DNA from: CAZQGO01 sp964593065
GTDB taxonomy: Bacteria; Oederibacteriota; JAAXVQ01
Length of the DNA: 64,000 nucleotides
Assembly (NCBI GenBank): GCA_964593065.1
Contig: CAZQGO010000004.1
Span: 1-64,000, forward strand
Direction of reading: 5' to 3'
Shown in pieces: positions 52,259 through 61,236 of the stretch; position 1 is the stretch's first letter; each line of letters opens with the position of its first letter. The notes beneath the pieces were generated by a model. The model had not been told where the DNA came from. It ran no database searches and saw nothing but the letters and a program-made list of their open reading frames with translations. The position numbers were made by a program, and so were the translations under genes.

Positions 52259-54043
52259 ATGACCAGCAAACACCGAAAACTTGCCGAATGGGTCAAGGAC
52301 ATGGCTCGCATGTGCCAACCAGACCATATCGTTTGGATCGACGGTTCGGAAGAGGAAAAGAAGCGCTTGGAAAAGGAGGCCTTTGCGAGCGGCGAGCTCA
52401 TTCAGTTGAATCAAAATAAATTGCCCGGATGCGTTTACCACCGTACGGCGCAGAATGACGTGGCCCGGACCGAACATCTGACCTTCATCTGCACCAGCAA
52501 GAAATCCGACGCCGGCCCGACGAACAATTGGATGACACCCCGGCAGGGCTATGCCAAGGCCAGGGCCATCTTCAAGAACTCCATGCGCGGCCGCACCATG
52601 TACGTCATTCCTTTCTCCATGGGACCGGTTGGCTCGCCCTTCAGTAAAATCGGGGTGGAGTTGACGGACAGCATTTATGTGGTCCTGAACATGCGGATCA
52701 TGACCCGCGTCGGCGCCGAAGTGTTGCAGCAGCTGGGAAGCAACGGTGCCTTCACGAAATGCCTGCATGGCAAAGCGGACCTGGACATCAACCGCCGCCT
52801 GATCCTGCATTTTCCCGAGGACAACACCATCTGGAGCGTGGGATCGGGCTACGGGGGCAACGTGCTTTTGGGGAAAAAATGCCTCGCGCTTCGCATTGCC
52901 AGCACCATGGGCCAGCGGGAGGGCTGGATGGCGGAGCATATGCTGATCATGGGCGTGGAAAGGCCCAACGGTCAAATTCAGTACCTCGCCGCCGCCTTCC
53001 CGAGCGCCTGCGGAAAAACCAACCTGGCCATGCTGGTCCCGCCCCAAGGCTTGGCCCGTAAAGGCTATAAAATATGGACCGTGGGCGATGATATCGCCTG
53101 GATGCGGATTGATTCGGACGGCAACCTCTGGGCCATTAATCCCGAGACCGGATTCTTCGGCGTGGCGCCCGGCACCAATTCCAAGACCAATCCCAACGCC
53201 GTGAAAACGGTCCAAAAAAACACCATATTTACCAACGTACTGTTGAAGCCGGATAAAACCGTATGGTGGGAGGAGGGCGACGGGCCAATCCCCGCGGAAG
53301 GCCTCGACTGGCGGGGATATCCCTGGAGGCCCGGCCAAAAGGACGAAAACGGTAAAATCATCAAGGGCGCCCATCCCAACAGCAGGTTCACGGCACCGAT
53401 TTCGCAGTGCCCGACCGCCTCCTTCCGGCTCCAGCATCACCATGGCGTGCCGATTTCGGCCATTATCTTCGGCGGCCGGCGCGCCCGCCTGGCCCCCTTG
53501 GTTTACGAGGCCTATAACTGGGAACACGGTGTCTATATCGGTGCGACCATGGCTTCGGAAAGGACTGCGGCCCAAATGGGCAAAGTCGGGGAAGTGCGCC
53601 GGGATCCCATGGCCATGCTGCCCTTTTGCGGCTATCACATGGGGGATTATTTTAAACATTGGCTGCATATGGGCAAAGCCATGAAGAAGCAGCCGAAAAT
53701 TTTTCACGTGAACTGGTTCCGGCAGGACCAGAGCGGGAAGTTTTTATGGCCTGGATACGGCGAAAACCTCAGGATTCTGGAATGGATTTTGGCCAGGTGC
53801 GAAAACACGGCCGAAGCCTCGAAAACTCCGCTGGGATATGTTCCGACCCTTCGCAGTCTCGATATGACGGGTTTGGACCTGTCCAAGCAAAATCTGCAGG
53901 AATTGCTGTCAATCGACGAAGAAGCCTGGAAACAGGAAATGGATGATCATGAAAGCTTTTTCAAGCTTTTCGGAAACCGTTTGCCCAAGGAACTCAGATC
54001 CCAGTTAGCCAAACTCAGGCGCCGATTCAGCACCTGGAAATAG
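52259..54043 (+). CDS. pckG: Phosphoenolpyruvate carboxykinase, GTP-dependent
   Basis: Catalyses oxaloacetate plus GTP to PEP, GDP and CO2, linking the C4 acids to gluconeogenesis or to C4 formation. The 594-residue protein has the P-loop FPSACGKTNLAML (kinase-1a), the substrate-binding GSPFSKIGVELTDSIYVVLNMRIMTR, the metal/active-site region GDDIAWMRIDSDGNLWAINPETGFFGVAPGTN (quoted in parts: GDDIAWMRIDSDG and NPETGFFGVAPGT), and the SAMRxE-like ATMASERTAAQ. These and the length mark the GTP-dependent class, not the ATP type. The strong ribosome binding site sets ATG 52259. Aspartase at 11072 also makes fumarate, but no direct link is shown. Confidence 0.96.
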   Translation: MTSKHRKLAEWVKDMARMCQPDHIVWIDGSEEEKKRLEKEAFASGELIQLNQNKLPGCVYHRTAQNDVARTEHLTFICTSKKSDAGPTNNWMTPRQGYAKARAIFKNSMRGRTMYVIPFSMGPVGSPFSKIGVELTDSIYVVLNMRIMTRVGAEVLQQLGSNGAFTKCLHGKADLDINRRLILHFPEDNTIWSVGSGYGGNVLLGKKCLALRIASTMGQREGWMAEHMLIMGVERPNGQIQYLAAAFPSACGKTNLAMLVPPQGLARKGYKIWTVGDDIAWMRIDSDGNLWAINPETGFFGVAPGTNSKTNPNAVKTVQKNTIFTNVLLKPDKTVWWEEGDGPIPAEGLDWRGYPWRPGQKDENGKIIKGAHPNSRFTAPISQCPTASFRLQHHHGVPISAIIFGGRRARLAPLVYEAYNWEHGVYIGATMASERTAAQMGKVGEVRRDPMAMLPFCGYHMGDYFKHWLHMGKAMKKQPKIFHVNWFRQDQSGKFLWPGYGENLRILEWILARCENTAEASKTPLGYVPTLRSLDMTGLDLSKQNLQELLSIDEEAWKQEMDDHESFFKLFGNRLPKELRSQLAKLRRRFSTWK

Positions 54044-54085
54044 GGGAATGGCGTTTCCAAGACTCGGGTCCCGCGGAACCGGCAA

Positions 54086-54118
54086 GAGAAGGGCCCTCGC
54101 CGCGTCCCTTTTCTTTCT
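54086..54118 (+). terminator. Weak candidate terminator after pckG
   Basis: GAGAAGGG (about 54086-54093) can pair with CCCTTTTC (54106-54113), followed by a short pyrimidine run TTTC. The stem is imperfect and the T-run short, so confidence is low. Confidence 0.3.
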
Positions 54119-54222
54119 GCAGGGTACATCGCCGGGTCTGACCGTCACTCTTCCAGCCAGCCGAATTCGGGATTGGACCCGTACGCTTCCTCGTCATTTT
54201 CCGGCAGAGAAAGGACCATCCG

Positions 54223-55059
54223 GTGTTTGAAGTCCTCATGAAAAAAACGCTCGCGCCGGGAGTATGGCGCTATCGTCTGCAGGCGCCCCTGATCGCCGCC
54301 AAGCGGCGCGCGGGCCATTTCGTCATTGTCCGGCCGACCCGGGATGCCGAGCGCATTCCCCTGACGATTGTATCCGCCGATGTCGAGGCCGGGACCGTGG
54401 ACATTATTTTCCAGGTGGTCGGCGCCACCACGCGGACCTTGGCAGAGGTGCGGACGGGTGATGCCCTGGCCGATGTCTTGGGGCCACTGGGTCATCCCAC
54501 CCCCGTGGAAAATTACGGTACGACGGTGATGATCGGCGGCGGGGTCGGCATTGCGCCTCTGCTGCCGATCGCACAGGCGTTTCGGCAGGCAGGGAACCGC
54601 GTCGTGACGATTCTGGGCGGCCGTTCCCGTGACTTCCTCATCCTGAAGGCGGAACTGTCCGCGGTCAGCGAACGGGTCCTGACCACCACCGACGACGGAT
54701 CCGACGGCGTCAAGGGCCTGGTCACCGATGCCCTGAAAACCCTGCTGGAGGCCGGCCAGGTTGATTTTGTGCTGGCCGTAGGCCCGGTCCCCATGATGAA
54801 AGCCGTGGCGGACATGACCCGTCCTGGGAGAATCAAGACCCTGGTCAGTTTGAATCCCCTGATGCTGGACGGCACGGGCATGTGCGGTGTCTGCCGCTGC
54901 CAGGTGGCTGGCCAGACCCGCCTGGCATGCGTGGAAGGCCCGGAATTCGACGGCCACGAGGTGGATTTCGATAGTTTGCGGCGGCGCTTGGGAATGTTCA
55001 CGGCCGAGGAAAATCTCCGGAGAGAGAGGGGAAGCGGTCGCCATGCCACTGAATCTTAG
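54223..55059 (+). CDS. nfnA: NfnA/SudB-like ferredoxin-NADP reductase subunit
   Basis: The small subunit of NADH-dependent reduced ferredoxin:NADP+ oxidoreductase (or the related sulfide dehydrogenase). FAD-binding barrel: RAGHFVIVRPTRDAERIPLTI; NAD-binding part with VMIGGGVGIAPLLPIAQAF; C-terminal 2Fe-2S site GTGMCGVCRCQVAGQTRLACVEGP. Length 278 aa is normal. Start GTG 54223 follows AAAGGA. The gene overlaps nfnB by 17 bases. With NfnB it would bifurcate electrons from NADPH to ferredoxin and NAD+, or run in reverse; it is typical of anaerobes with hydrogenases. Confidence 0.9.
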   Translation: MFEVLMKKTLAPGVWRYRLQAPLIAAKRRAGHFVIVRPTRDAERIPLTIVSADVEAGTVDIIFQVVGATTRTLAEVRTGDALADVLGPLGHPTPVENYGTTVMIGGGVGIAPLLPIAQAFRQAGNRVVTILGGRSRDFLILKAELSAVSERVLTTTDDGSDGVKGLVTDALKTLLEAGQVDFVLAVGPVPMMKAVADMTRPGRIKTLVSLNPLMLDGTGMCGVCRCQVAGQTRLACVEGPEFDGHEVDFDSLRRRLGMFTAEENLRRERGSGRHATES

Positions 55060-56440
55060 CCGCGAGCCCATGCCGGAACAGACCCCGGCAAAACGCCGCA
55101 GCAATTTCTCGGAGGTCAATCAGGGATACGGCGCGGAGCAAGCGCAGCGCGAAGCCGCGCGCTGCCTTTTCTGCAAGCGTCCCACCTGCATCGACGGTTG
55201 CCCGGTGCATATCAATATCCCGTATTTCATCAAGGCTATTCTGGAACGGGAGCCGGACGAAGCCGTCAGGCGGATTCGTTTGGACAATTCCTTGCCCGCC
55301 ATTTGCGGCCGGGTCTGCCCGCAGGAAACCCAATGCGAGCAGGCCTGCGTCCTGAATAAGAAAGGCGCGCCCATTGCCATTGGCGCACTCGAGCGGTATG
55401 TGGGCGATCACGCCATTCGGGAATGCCTGGCCACGGAATGCTCTTTCCAGGAAAAGCCTTATAAAATAGCCATTATCGGCAGCGGGCCTTCGGGTTTAAC
55501 CTGCGCGGGCGAACTGCGAAAGCTGGGTTATGCCGTAACGGTTTTTGAAGCCCTGCATGAACTCGGTGGCGTGCTGCGTTACGGCATTCCCGAATTCAGG
55601 CTGCCCAAGGATAAAATTCTCACGCCCGAAATTGAAACCCTCCGCTCCCTGGGCGTGGAATTTCAAACCAACGCCCTGATTGGACAGGTCGCGACTATCC
55701 CGGAATTGCTTGAAAATAAAGGCTATTCCGCCGTCTATATCGCGACCGGGGCCGGCTCTCCGCAATTCATGGACATCGCCGGGGAGGACCTGAATTTTGT
55801 GTATTCCGCAAATGAATTTCTGACCAGGATGAACCTAATGCAGGCATACCGGGGAGAAGACGCAGCCACGCCCGTGCATGTCGGCCGGCGGGTCGCAGTC
55901 GTGGGCGGCGGGAATACGGCTCTGGATGCCGCGCGTTCCGCCTTGCGAATACACGGGGTGGAACACGTTGTACTGATCTACCGCCGCTCTGAAGCTGAAA
56001 TGCCGGCGCGCGCCGAAGAAGTCAAGCATGCCCGGGATGAAGGCATCGATTTCCAGTTTCTAACGGTTCCCGTGGCTTACTTGGGCACTCCCCGAGGAGA
56101 AGTTCGATCCGCCCGCTGCCAGCGTATGTCGCTGGAGGAACCCGATCCTTCGGGGAGGCGAAGGCCTGTGCCCATTCCGGGAAGCGAATTTGAAATTGAA
56201 ACCGACTCCGTGATTATCGCGATCGGTACGAACGCGAATCCCATTATCGCCAAAACCACCCCCGGTTTGAAAACGAATTCCAAGGGTTATATTGTCATAA
56301 ATGAAAGTTCCGAAACCAGCCTGCAGGGAGTTTTCGCGGGAGGAGATATTGTCAGCGGTTCCGCCACTGTGATAGAAGCCATGGGCGCCGGCAGGAAAGC
56401 GGCTCACATCATCCACCAAAAATTGTCACCTCAGAAATAA
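55043..56440 (+). CDS. nfnB: NfnB/glutamate-synthase-small-subunit-like NADPH-binding subunit
   Basis: The large subunit of NfnAB. N-terminal 4Fe-4S motifs CLFCKRPTCIDGCPV and ICGRVCPQETQCEQACVL (two clusters), then a GltD-type flavoprotein with FAD motif IIGSGPSGLTCAGELRKLG and the NADPH motif VAVVGGGNTALDAARSALR, and the C-terminal GVFAGGDIVSGSATVIEAMGAGRKAA. 465 aa is the usual length. ATG 55043 overlaps nfnA by 17 bases. GltD itself is an alternative reading, but the nfnA partner and the absence of gltB nearby make NfnB more likely. A strongly AT-rich, gene-free tract follows. Confidence 0.92.
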   Translation: MPLNLSREPMPEQTPAKRRSNFSEVNQGYGAEQAQREAARCLFCKRPTCIDGCPVHINIPYFIKAILEREPDEAVRRIRLDNSLPAICGRVCPQETQCEQACVLNKKGAPIAIGALERYVGDHAIRECLATECSFQEKPYKIAIIGSGPSGLTCAGELRKLGYAVTVFEALHELGGVLRYGIPEFRLPKDKILTPEIETLRSLGVEFQTNALIGQVATIPELLENKGYSAVYIATGAGSPQFMDIAGEDLNFVYSANEFLTRMNLMQAYRGEDAATPVHVGRRVAVVGGGNTALDAARSALRIHGVEHVVLIYRRSEAEMPARAEEVKHARDEGIDFQFLTVPVAYLGTPRGEVRSARCQRMSLEEPDPSGRRRPVPIPGSEFEIETDSVIIAIGTNANPIIAKTTPGLKTNSKGYIVINESSETSLQGVFAGGDIVSGSATVIEAMGAGRKAAHIIHQKLSPQK

Positions 56441-57165
56441 CTTTATATTAATTACGTAAGATATTTATTTACAAACATTAATTCTAGCTTGCGATGTAAT
56501 ATAGTTAACATAATATATATTATACGACATTATAAATATCCCGCTTCCGCATCTGCAGCATATTTTTCATGCGCACTTTTTCAGGCTTAATAGGCATTTT
56601 TTATCTGTTCCTTTTTTAAATTTATACTATTTTTGATCTTTGCATTTCTATTTTTTTTACTTCCCCATTTAATCATGTTTCTATGAATATCATTGTCTTG
56701 TGATACCGTTTTTTTATCTTTTCATTTCCTGGGGCGTTTTCCATGCTGCCTGAGCCGCCATTACTCTCACAGGCATTTCCAGGCATTTTGCCGGTAATTT
56801 GACTGTCGTTGCTTCACGAGGATATTTTTTCAAAATGAAATCCCAAGGATCAGGCGTTTTCCAACTATGCTGTTCAAAACGGATTGGATTCTATCTCGTT
56901 TATATTAATTTGCGAGATTATTGCCTGGGTAACGATATGAACAAACTTGTCCTTCCAGGACAAAAATATTATTATTCTTTTTAGTATAATTACTCCCTCT
57001 AGCTTGTTTTTCCCTATTTTTAAAGGCTATTTTATTATACATATGTCAATAATCAATAAACTTGCTTTTTCATTCTCTTGGCCGTGTTCAGGATACTTTT
57101 CTGATTTTTCTTCTTTTTTTCATTTCCAGCCCAACGGTACATCACTCCCGGTGTGGAACTCATCC
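56441..57165. other. AT-rich gap of about 725 bases, no supported gene
   Basis: The region between the convergent ends of nfnB and thrS is far richer in A+T than its neighbours, with long T-runs and stretches such as ATAATATATATTATA (about 56512-56526). Small frames (for example 56799-56984) look random and have no ribosome binding site or recognisable motif. A short stem TTGTCC-TTCCA-GGACAA is at 56947-56963. Short repeats of AGGCATTT occur near 56579 and 56770. I found no transposase, tRNA or inverted-repeat ends. Confidence 0.75.
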
Positions 57166-59097
57166 CTACAGTTCTTGGCTCTTGGTTTGGTCTCGCTCAT
57201 GGACAATACCGATGATTTCATTGATTGGCATCGGCCCGCGATTCTCGCCAGTGCGCAGGCGCAAGGACGCTGTCTGATTTTCCATTTCGCGGTCTCCCAG
57301 GACGAGCATATAGGGGATTTTTTCCAACTGGGCATCCCGTATTTTGGCATTGATTTTTTCCGAGCGCAAATCAGCATCCGCGCGGATTCCCGATTTCCTC
57401 AATATTTCCAGCATTTTTTGGGCATATTCCTGCTGCTTATCCGTGATGGTGCATATTCTGGCTTGAACCGGGGCCAGCCATACGGGAAAAGCTCCGCCGT
57501 AATGCTCGATCAGGATGCCGAAAAAGCGTTCCAAGGAGCCCATTAAGGCCCGGTGAATCATGATCGCACGGTGTTCCTGGCCATCTTCCCCGATGTAATT
57601 CACGTCAAAGCGTTCCGGGTTGTTGAAATCCACCTGAATGGTGGAGCATTGGTACATTCTGCCCAGGCAGTCGCCGATTTTGATATCCACTTTGGGGCCG
57701 TAGAAGGCACCACCCCCTTCGTCCACTCCATAGGGCAACCCGCAGGCTTCCAGGGCCTTCTGCAGCGCGCTGGTGGCCTCCTGCCAAACCTCATTCCCGC
57801 CTACGCTTCCCTCTTTCGGTTGGGTGGAAAGGAAAACCTCGTAATCCTGAAATCCGAAAGTCTTGAGAACGAAGAGCACGAAACGAATGACTTCCGTAAT
57901 CTCCCCCTCCAACTGGTCCCGGCGGCAGAAGATATGGGCGTCATCCTGGGTAAAGCCCCGCACGCGGAAGAGCCCGTGGAGGACGCCCGATTTTTCATAA
58001 CGGTAAACCGTTCCGAGCTCCGCCCAGCGGATGGGCATTTGCCGGTAACTGCGCATGCGTGTTTGATAGATCTGGATGTGGAAGGGGCAGTTCATGGGCT
58101 TGATGTAATAACTCTCCTGGTCGATCTGCATGGGGGAATACATGTAATCCTTGTAGAAGGACAAGTGCCCCGAGGTCTCCCACAGGGCCGCCTTCCCAAT
58201 ATGAGGCGTATTCAGCAATTCGTAGCCGTTGCGAAGGTGCTCCGCTTCCCAAAAATCCTCGATTTGCTTCCGGATCAGTGCCCCTTTCGGGTGCCAGTAG
58301 ACCAGGCCGGCGCCCGCATCCTCGTGCAGGGAAAACAGATCCAAATCCTTGCCCAAACGGCGGTGATCGCGTCGTTTGGCCTCCTCCAACTTACGCAAAT
58401 GCTCCTCGAGTGCGCCGGCCCGGTCGAAACTGACGCCGTAAATCCGCTGCAGCATTTTATTGTGCTCGTCCCCCCGCCAGTAGGCCCCGGCGATGGACAG
58501 GAGTTTAAAAGCCTTGAGCATCCCCGCGTGAGGAACATGGGGCCCCCGGCACAGATCCACGAAATCACCCAGGCGGTAGAGGGAAACCGCGTCCTGCTGG
58601 ATCCCTTCCAATAATTCCAACTTATAGTTCTCGCCCTGCCGGCCGAACATTTCGCGGGCCTCGGCCATGGTCACGATCTGCCGGCGAAAGGGCTCTTTCC
58701 GTTCCCGGATCTCCTGCATCCGGGCCTCGATCCGGTGCAAGTCCTCGGGCGTAAAGGCCTGTTCGCGATCAAAATCATAATAGAACCCCTCCTGGATGGC
58801 GGGGCCAATCGCGACCCGGGTTTCCGGATAGAGCTCCTTCACCGCGGCGGCCATGAGATGGGCCGTCGAATGCCAGAAAATGGACCGGCCGGCCGCGGAG
58901 TCGAAATCCAAGGGTACAATGCGGTGGGAACCGGCGGGGACTTCGGCGGCCAAGTCGTATTTTTGCTCCCCGACTTGGACCGCCAGGGTCCGCCCGTAGA
59001 GCGCCGGATTCAATTGTTTCAGGGCCGCCGCGAAGGTCGTTCCTTCCGGCACCGCGATTTGTTGCTGATCGGACAATAGGACGATGTGTTCAGGCAT
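57166..59097 (-). CDS. thrS: Threonyl-tRNA synthetase
   Basis: A 643-residue class II synthetase. N-terminal TGS domain (about residues 1-62, LLSDQQQIAVPEGTTFAAAL), editing domain with FWHSTAHLMAAAVKEL (HxxxH-type site) and the later DLCRGPHVPHAG, catalytic core with YYIKPMNCPFHIQIY (zinc Cys in MNCPFH), SGVLHGLFRVRGFTQDDAHIFC, and the anticodon-binding C-terminal domain (PVWLAPVQARICTITD, LRSEKINAKIRDAQ). No truncation. The start is ATG at 59095-59097. pssA ends 48 bases upstream and psd, a hypothetical and a chemoreceptor lie before it, all minus strand. The 3' end borders the AT-rich gap. Confidence 0.96.
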   Translation of the reverse strand: MPEHIVLLSDQQQIAVPEGTTFAAALKQLNPALYGRTLAVQVGEQKYDLAAEVPAGSHRIVPLDFDSAAGRSIFWHSTAHLMAAAVKELYPETRVAIGPAIQEGFYYDFDREQAFTPEDLHRIEARMQEIRERKEPFRRQIVTMAEAREMFGRQGENYKLELLEGIQQDAVSLYRLGDFVDLCRGPHVPHAGMLKAFKLLSIAGAYWRGDEHNKMLQRIYGVSFDRAGALEEHLRKLEEAKRRDHRRLGKDLDLFSLHEDAGAGLVYWHPKGALIRKQIEDFWEAEHLRNGYELLNTPHIGKAALWETSGHLSFYKDYMYSPMQIDQESYYIKPMNCPFHIQIYQTRMRSYRQMPIRWAELGTVYRYEKSGVLHGLFRVRGFTQDDAHIFCRRDQLEGEITEVIRFVLFVLKTFGFQDYEVFLSTQPKEGSVGGNEVWQEATSALQKALEACGLPYGVDEGGGAFYGPKVDIKIGDCLGRMYQCSTIQVDFNNPERFDVNYIGEDGQEHRAIMIHRALMGSLERFFGILIEHYGGAFPVWLAPVQARICTITDKQQEYAQKMLEILRKSGIRADADLRSEKINAKIRDAQLEKIPYMLVLGDREMENQTASLRLRTGENRGPMPINEIIGIVHERDQTKSQEL

Positions 59098-59145
59098 GGC
59101 TGGAATATTCTCCCTCTCTCGGTTTTTCTGTTTGTTCCGTTCGCG

Positions 59146-59946
59146 CTAGCGTCCCTGCCGGCGGCGGTTTTGCAGCCGTAACACGCGTTGTACGAAATGC
59201 TGGAATAGTCCGGAAAGAATGTACAACATCATGATGGTAAACATGATGTTTTGCGCCGGAAAGATCAGCATGAGAACACTGAAAAAAATCCCAATTCCAC
59301 CGAACAGGATCAAGTTGCGCCGGTCGACCTTCTTGAAGGCCGGAAAAGGAATCAGACTGACCATCAAGAACGCCAAGCCCAGCAGCAGCGCCACGCCCAT
59401 CAGCCCCCAAATGGCGGAGGGAATCGATGAAAGCGACCGTCCCAAGACGACGGGCATGACATCGGTCTCCGGCGAGATCAAGACCAGAGACGCAATGAAT
59501 GCGGCCGCCGCCGGAATGGGCAAACCCTGGAAATACGTCTGCCCGGCATCCTCCGCTGCAGCGGTATTGAAACGGGCCAGGCGCCAGCCGCCCGCGAATA
59601 AAAATATTCCGCAGGCGAGAAGTTGCAGCACGGGCGCGACATCCCTCAGGATCACCGCGTAGGCCAGCACGACCGGAGCCACGCCGAAGGACATGAAGTC
59701 TGTCAGGGAATCAATCTTGACACCAAAATCACTTTCCGCGTGAACCCAGCGGGCAACTTTTCCATCCAGAAAATCGAATACCATGGCGGCCAAAATCAGC
59801 CAGGCGGGGGCGTTGTACAAATTTCCGTTTTTGCCCCAGATGCCCTGGGATAAATACTCCAGAGTCAGGATCACGGCCAGAATCCCGCAAATGAGATTGA
59901 ACGCGGTCAGCAGGTTGGGCAAAAAATAAACTCCCTTTTTCATCAT
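59146..59946 (-). CDS. pssA: CDP-diacylglycerol-serine O-phosphatidyltransferase
   Basis: Makes phosphatidylserine, the precursor of phosphatidylethanolamine. A 266-residue polytopic protein whose CDP-alcohol phosphotransferase motif is complete: D61-G62-x2-A65-R66-x8-G75-x3-D79-x3-D83 (in FDFLDGKVARWV and FGVKIDSLTD). Six to eight hydrophobic segments are visible. The start is taken as the ATG at 59944-59946, just after the psd stop; an alternative ATG is three bases on. The class II (Gram-positive/archaeal-type) enzyme is usual in combination with a short Psd, as here. Confidence 0.92.
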   Translation of the reverse strand: MMKKGVYFLPNLLTAFNLICGILAVILTLEYLSQGIWGKNGNLYNAPAWLILAAMVFDFLDGKVARWVHAESDFGVKIDSLTDFMSFGVAPVVLAYAVILRDVAPVLQLLACGIFLFAGGWRLARFNTAAAEDAGQTYFQGLPIPAAAAFIASLVLISPETDVMPVVLGRSLSSIPSAIWGLMGVALLLGLAFLMVSLIPFPAFKKVDRRNLILFGGIGIFFSVLMLIFPAQNIMFTIMMLYILSGLFQHFVQRVLRLQNRRRQGR

Positions 59947-59947
59947 C

Positions 59948-60622
59948 CTAGTGGGAGGCATCTGTCCAAGCTCCGAGGATGGTTTTGCCGCCCCGCACGC
60001 GATCGCCGGGTTTCACCTGTACAATCGTTTCCGGGGGCAGGTAGAGGTCCACCTCCGAACCAAAGGCGATCATCCCCAAGCGCTCGCCGCGGGCGTATTC
60101 CCTCCCGACGGTCACCCGGGAAATCGTCCTCCGCGCAAGCAGGCCAGCGATTTGCACCACCGCAAACCTGCGCCCGTTGTTTTCGAAGGCATACCAATGT
60201 TGTTCGTTCTCCCGTGCGGCTTCCCGGCGGAAGGCCGGCAGATATTTCCCCGGCCGCCAACGGGTCCAAAGCAATTTGCCCGCACCCGGCAGGCGTTGCA
60301 CATGTACGTTCCCGATATGCATAAAGATCGCGATCCGGAGCGCGGGACCCCGGAAATATTCATGTTCCAGCACGCGCGCCACCGTCATGACCCGTCCATC
60401 CGCTGGGGACAAGATTTTTTCCGCGGCGGCCGGCGAGGACCGCTCGGGATCCCGGAAAAAGACCAGCAGCAGACACATGACCGCCAGCGCCGCGGCGGCT
60501 AGGAGGCCGGCCGCAAGCCGCAATGCCGGCGCCTCCAGGAAAAACCAGGCCGGAATCCCGCTCAACAGAAACACCAGGAAGGCGAGGGACAACCCGGGGT
60601 ATAGTTCCTGCGTCCAGCGCAT
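59948..60622 (-). CDS. psd: Phosphatidylserine decarboxylase, short type
   Basis: Converts phosphatidylserine to phosphatidylethanolamine; a pyruvoyl enzyme made by self-cleavage. Features in the 224-residue proenzyme: two N-terminal membrane segments (about residues 11-55), then PADGRVM, FMHIGNVHVQRLP, and the cleavage site Gly188-Ser189 in AFGSEVDLYL (the Ser becomes the pyruvoyl group). No second chain domain is missing; length fits the compact archaeal-type enzymes. Start ATG 60622 follows GGAGAGGG and overlaps the upstream gene stop by one base; pssA starts directly behind its stop. Confidence 0.92.
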   Translation of the reverse strand: MRWTQELYPGLSLAFLVFLLSGIPAWFFLEAPALRLAAGLLAAAALAVMCLLLVFFRDPERSSPAAAEKILSPADGRVMTVARVLEHEYFRGPALRIAIFMHIGNVHVQRLPGAGKLLWTRWRPGKYLPAFRREAARENEQHWYAFENNGRRFAVVQIAGLLARRTISRVTVGREYARGERLGMIAFGSEVDLYLPPETIVQVKPGDRVRGGKTILGAWTDASH

Positions 60623-61230
60623 TATTCCCTCTCCATGTCCCGCCACAAATCCTGCAAACGGGCCCTCTCGGCGGCGGCGTGGTCCCGGTCGGGATCCAGA
60701 AACCAAAACCATGCCGCCCAATTTTGCCCGGCGGCCCGAAAAACCCGTTCGGTGTAGAGTTCGGGTTCATGCTGAAATACGCCGCAAAAAGCGGCGGCGA
60801 TGTCCGGCAGGTTTTCCAGGGCCAGCAGCAGATAGGTGTGGCGGCCCAACCGAACCAGCCGAAAAGGGATCAAACGGTCCCCCGCCAATATTTCACCCTT
60901 GAGTTTCTGGTGGCGAAAGGCCCAATTGGCCTTTTCCATACCGGCTTCGTCCGGCGGGAGGCGCAACTGCCGGATGATGTCGATTTGTTCCTCCGCCGAA
61001 TACATGGGTATGGCCTTCACGGCGGCGCGTAAAGCCGGGATATCTTCAAGCCGAAACACGTTGAGAGCCTCTGCGGCTTCCTCCTCCTCCTGGAGAATGA
61101 GCCTCCGCAGGAGGCCGCAGAGAAATTCCCGCTGCTCCCGGCCGAGATCGGCCGGGGTTTCCGGCAGGATTTCGGACAAAACCGACCATTCTTGAGCCGG
61201 ATACGGATCCCGGGGATCGGAAGAAGTCAT
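60622..61230 (-). CDS. Hypothetical protein, 202 aa
   Basis: A soluble, acidic 202-residue protein with many Trp, Leu and Glu residues, no signal peptide or membrane segment. Residues 10-100 are helical (REQREFLCGLLRRLILQEEEEAAEAL); the middle has GRHTYLLLALENLPDIAAAF; the end holds WAAWFWFLDPDRDHAAAER. No family recognised. It is placed six bases after the chemoreceptor gene stop and overlaps the psd start by one base, so it belongs to the same transcript. Possible adaptor to the chemoreceptor is only a guess from context. Confidence 0.6.
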   Translation of the reverse strand: MTSSDPRDPYPAQEWSVLSEILPETPADLGREQREFLCGLLRRLILQEEEEAAEALNVFRLEDIPALRAAVKAIPMYSAEEQIDIIRQLRLPPDEAGMEKANWAFRHQKLKGEILAGDRLIPFRLVRLGRHTYLLLALENLPDIAAAFCGVFQHEPELYTERVFRAAGQNWAAWFWFLDPDRDHAAAERARLQDLWRDMERE

Positions 61231-61236
61231 TCCAGG

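Noticed and set aside
56799..56984. Small 61-codon plus-strand frame in the AT-rich gap.
   Set aside because: No ribosome binding site, no motif, and chance frames of this size are common.
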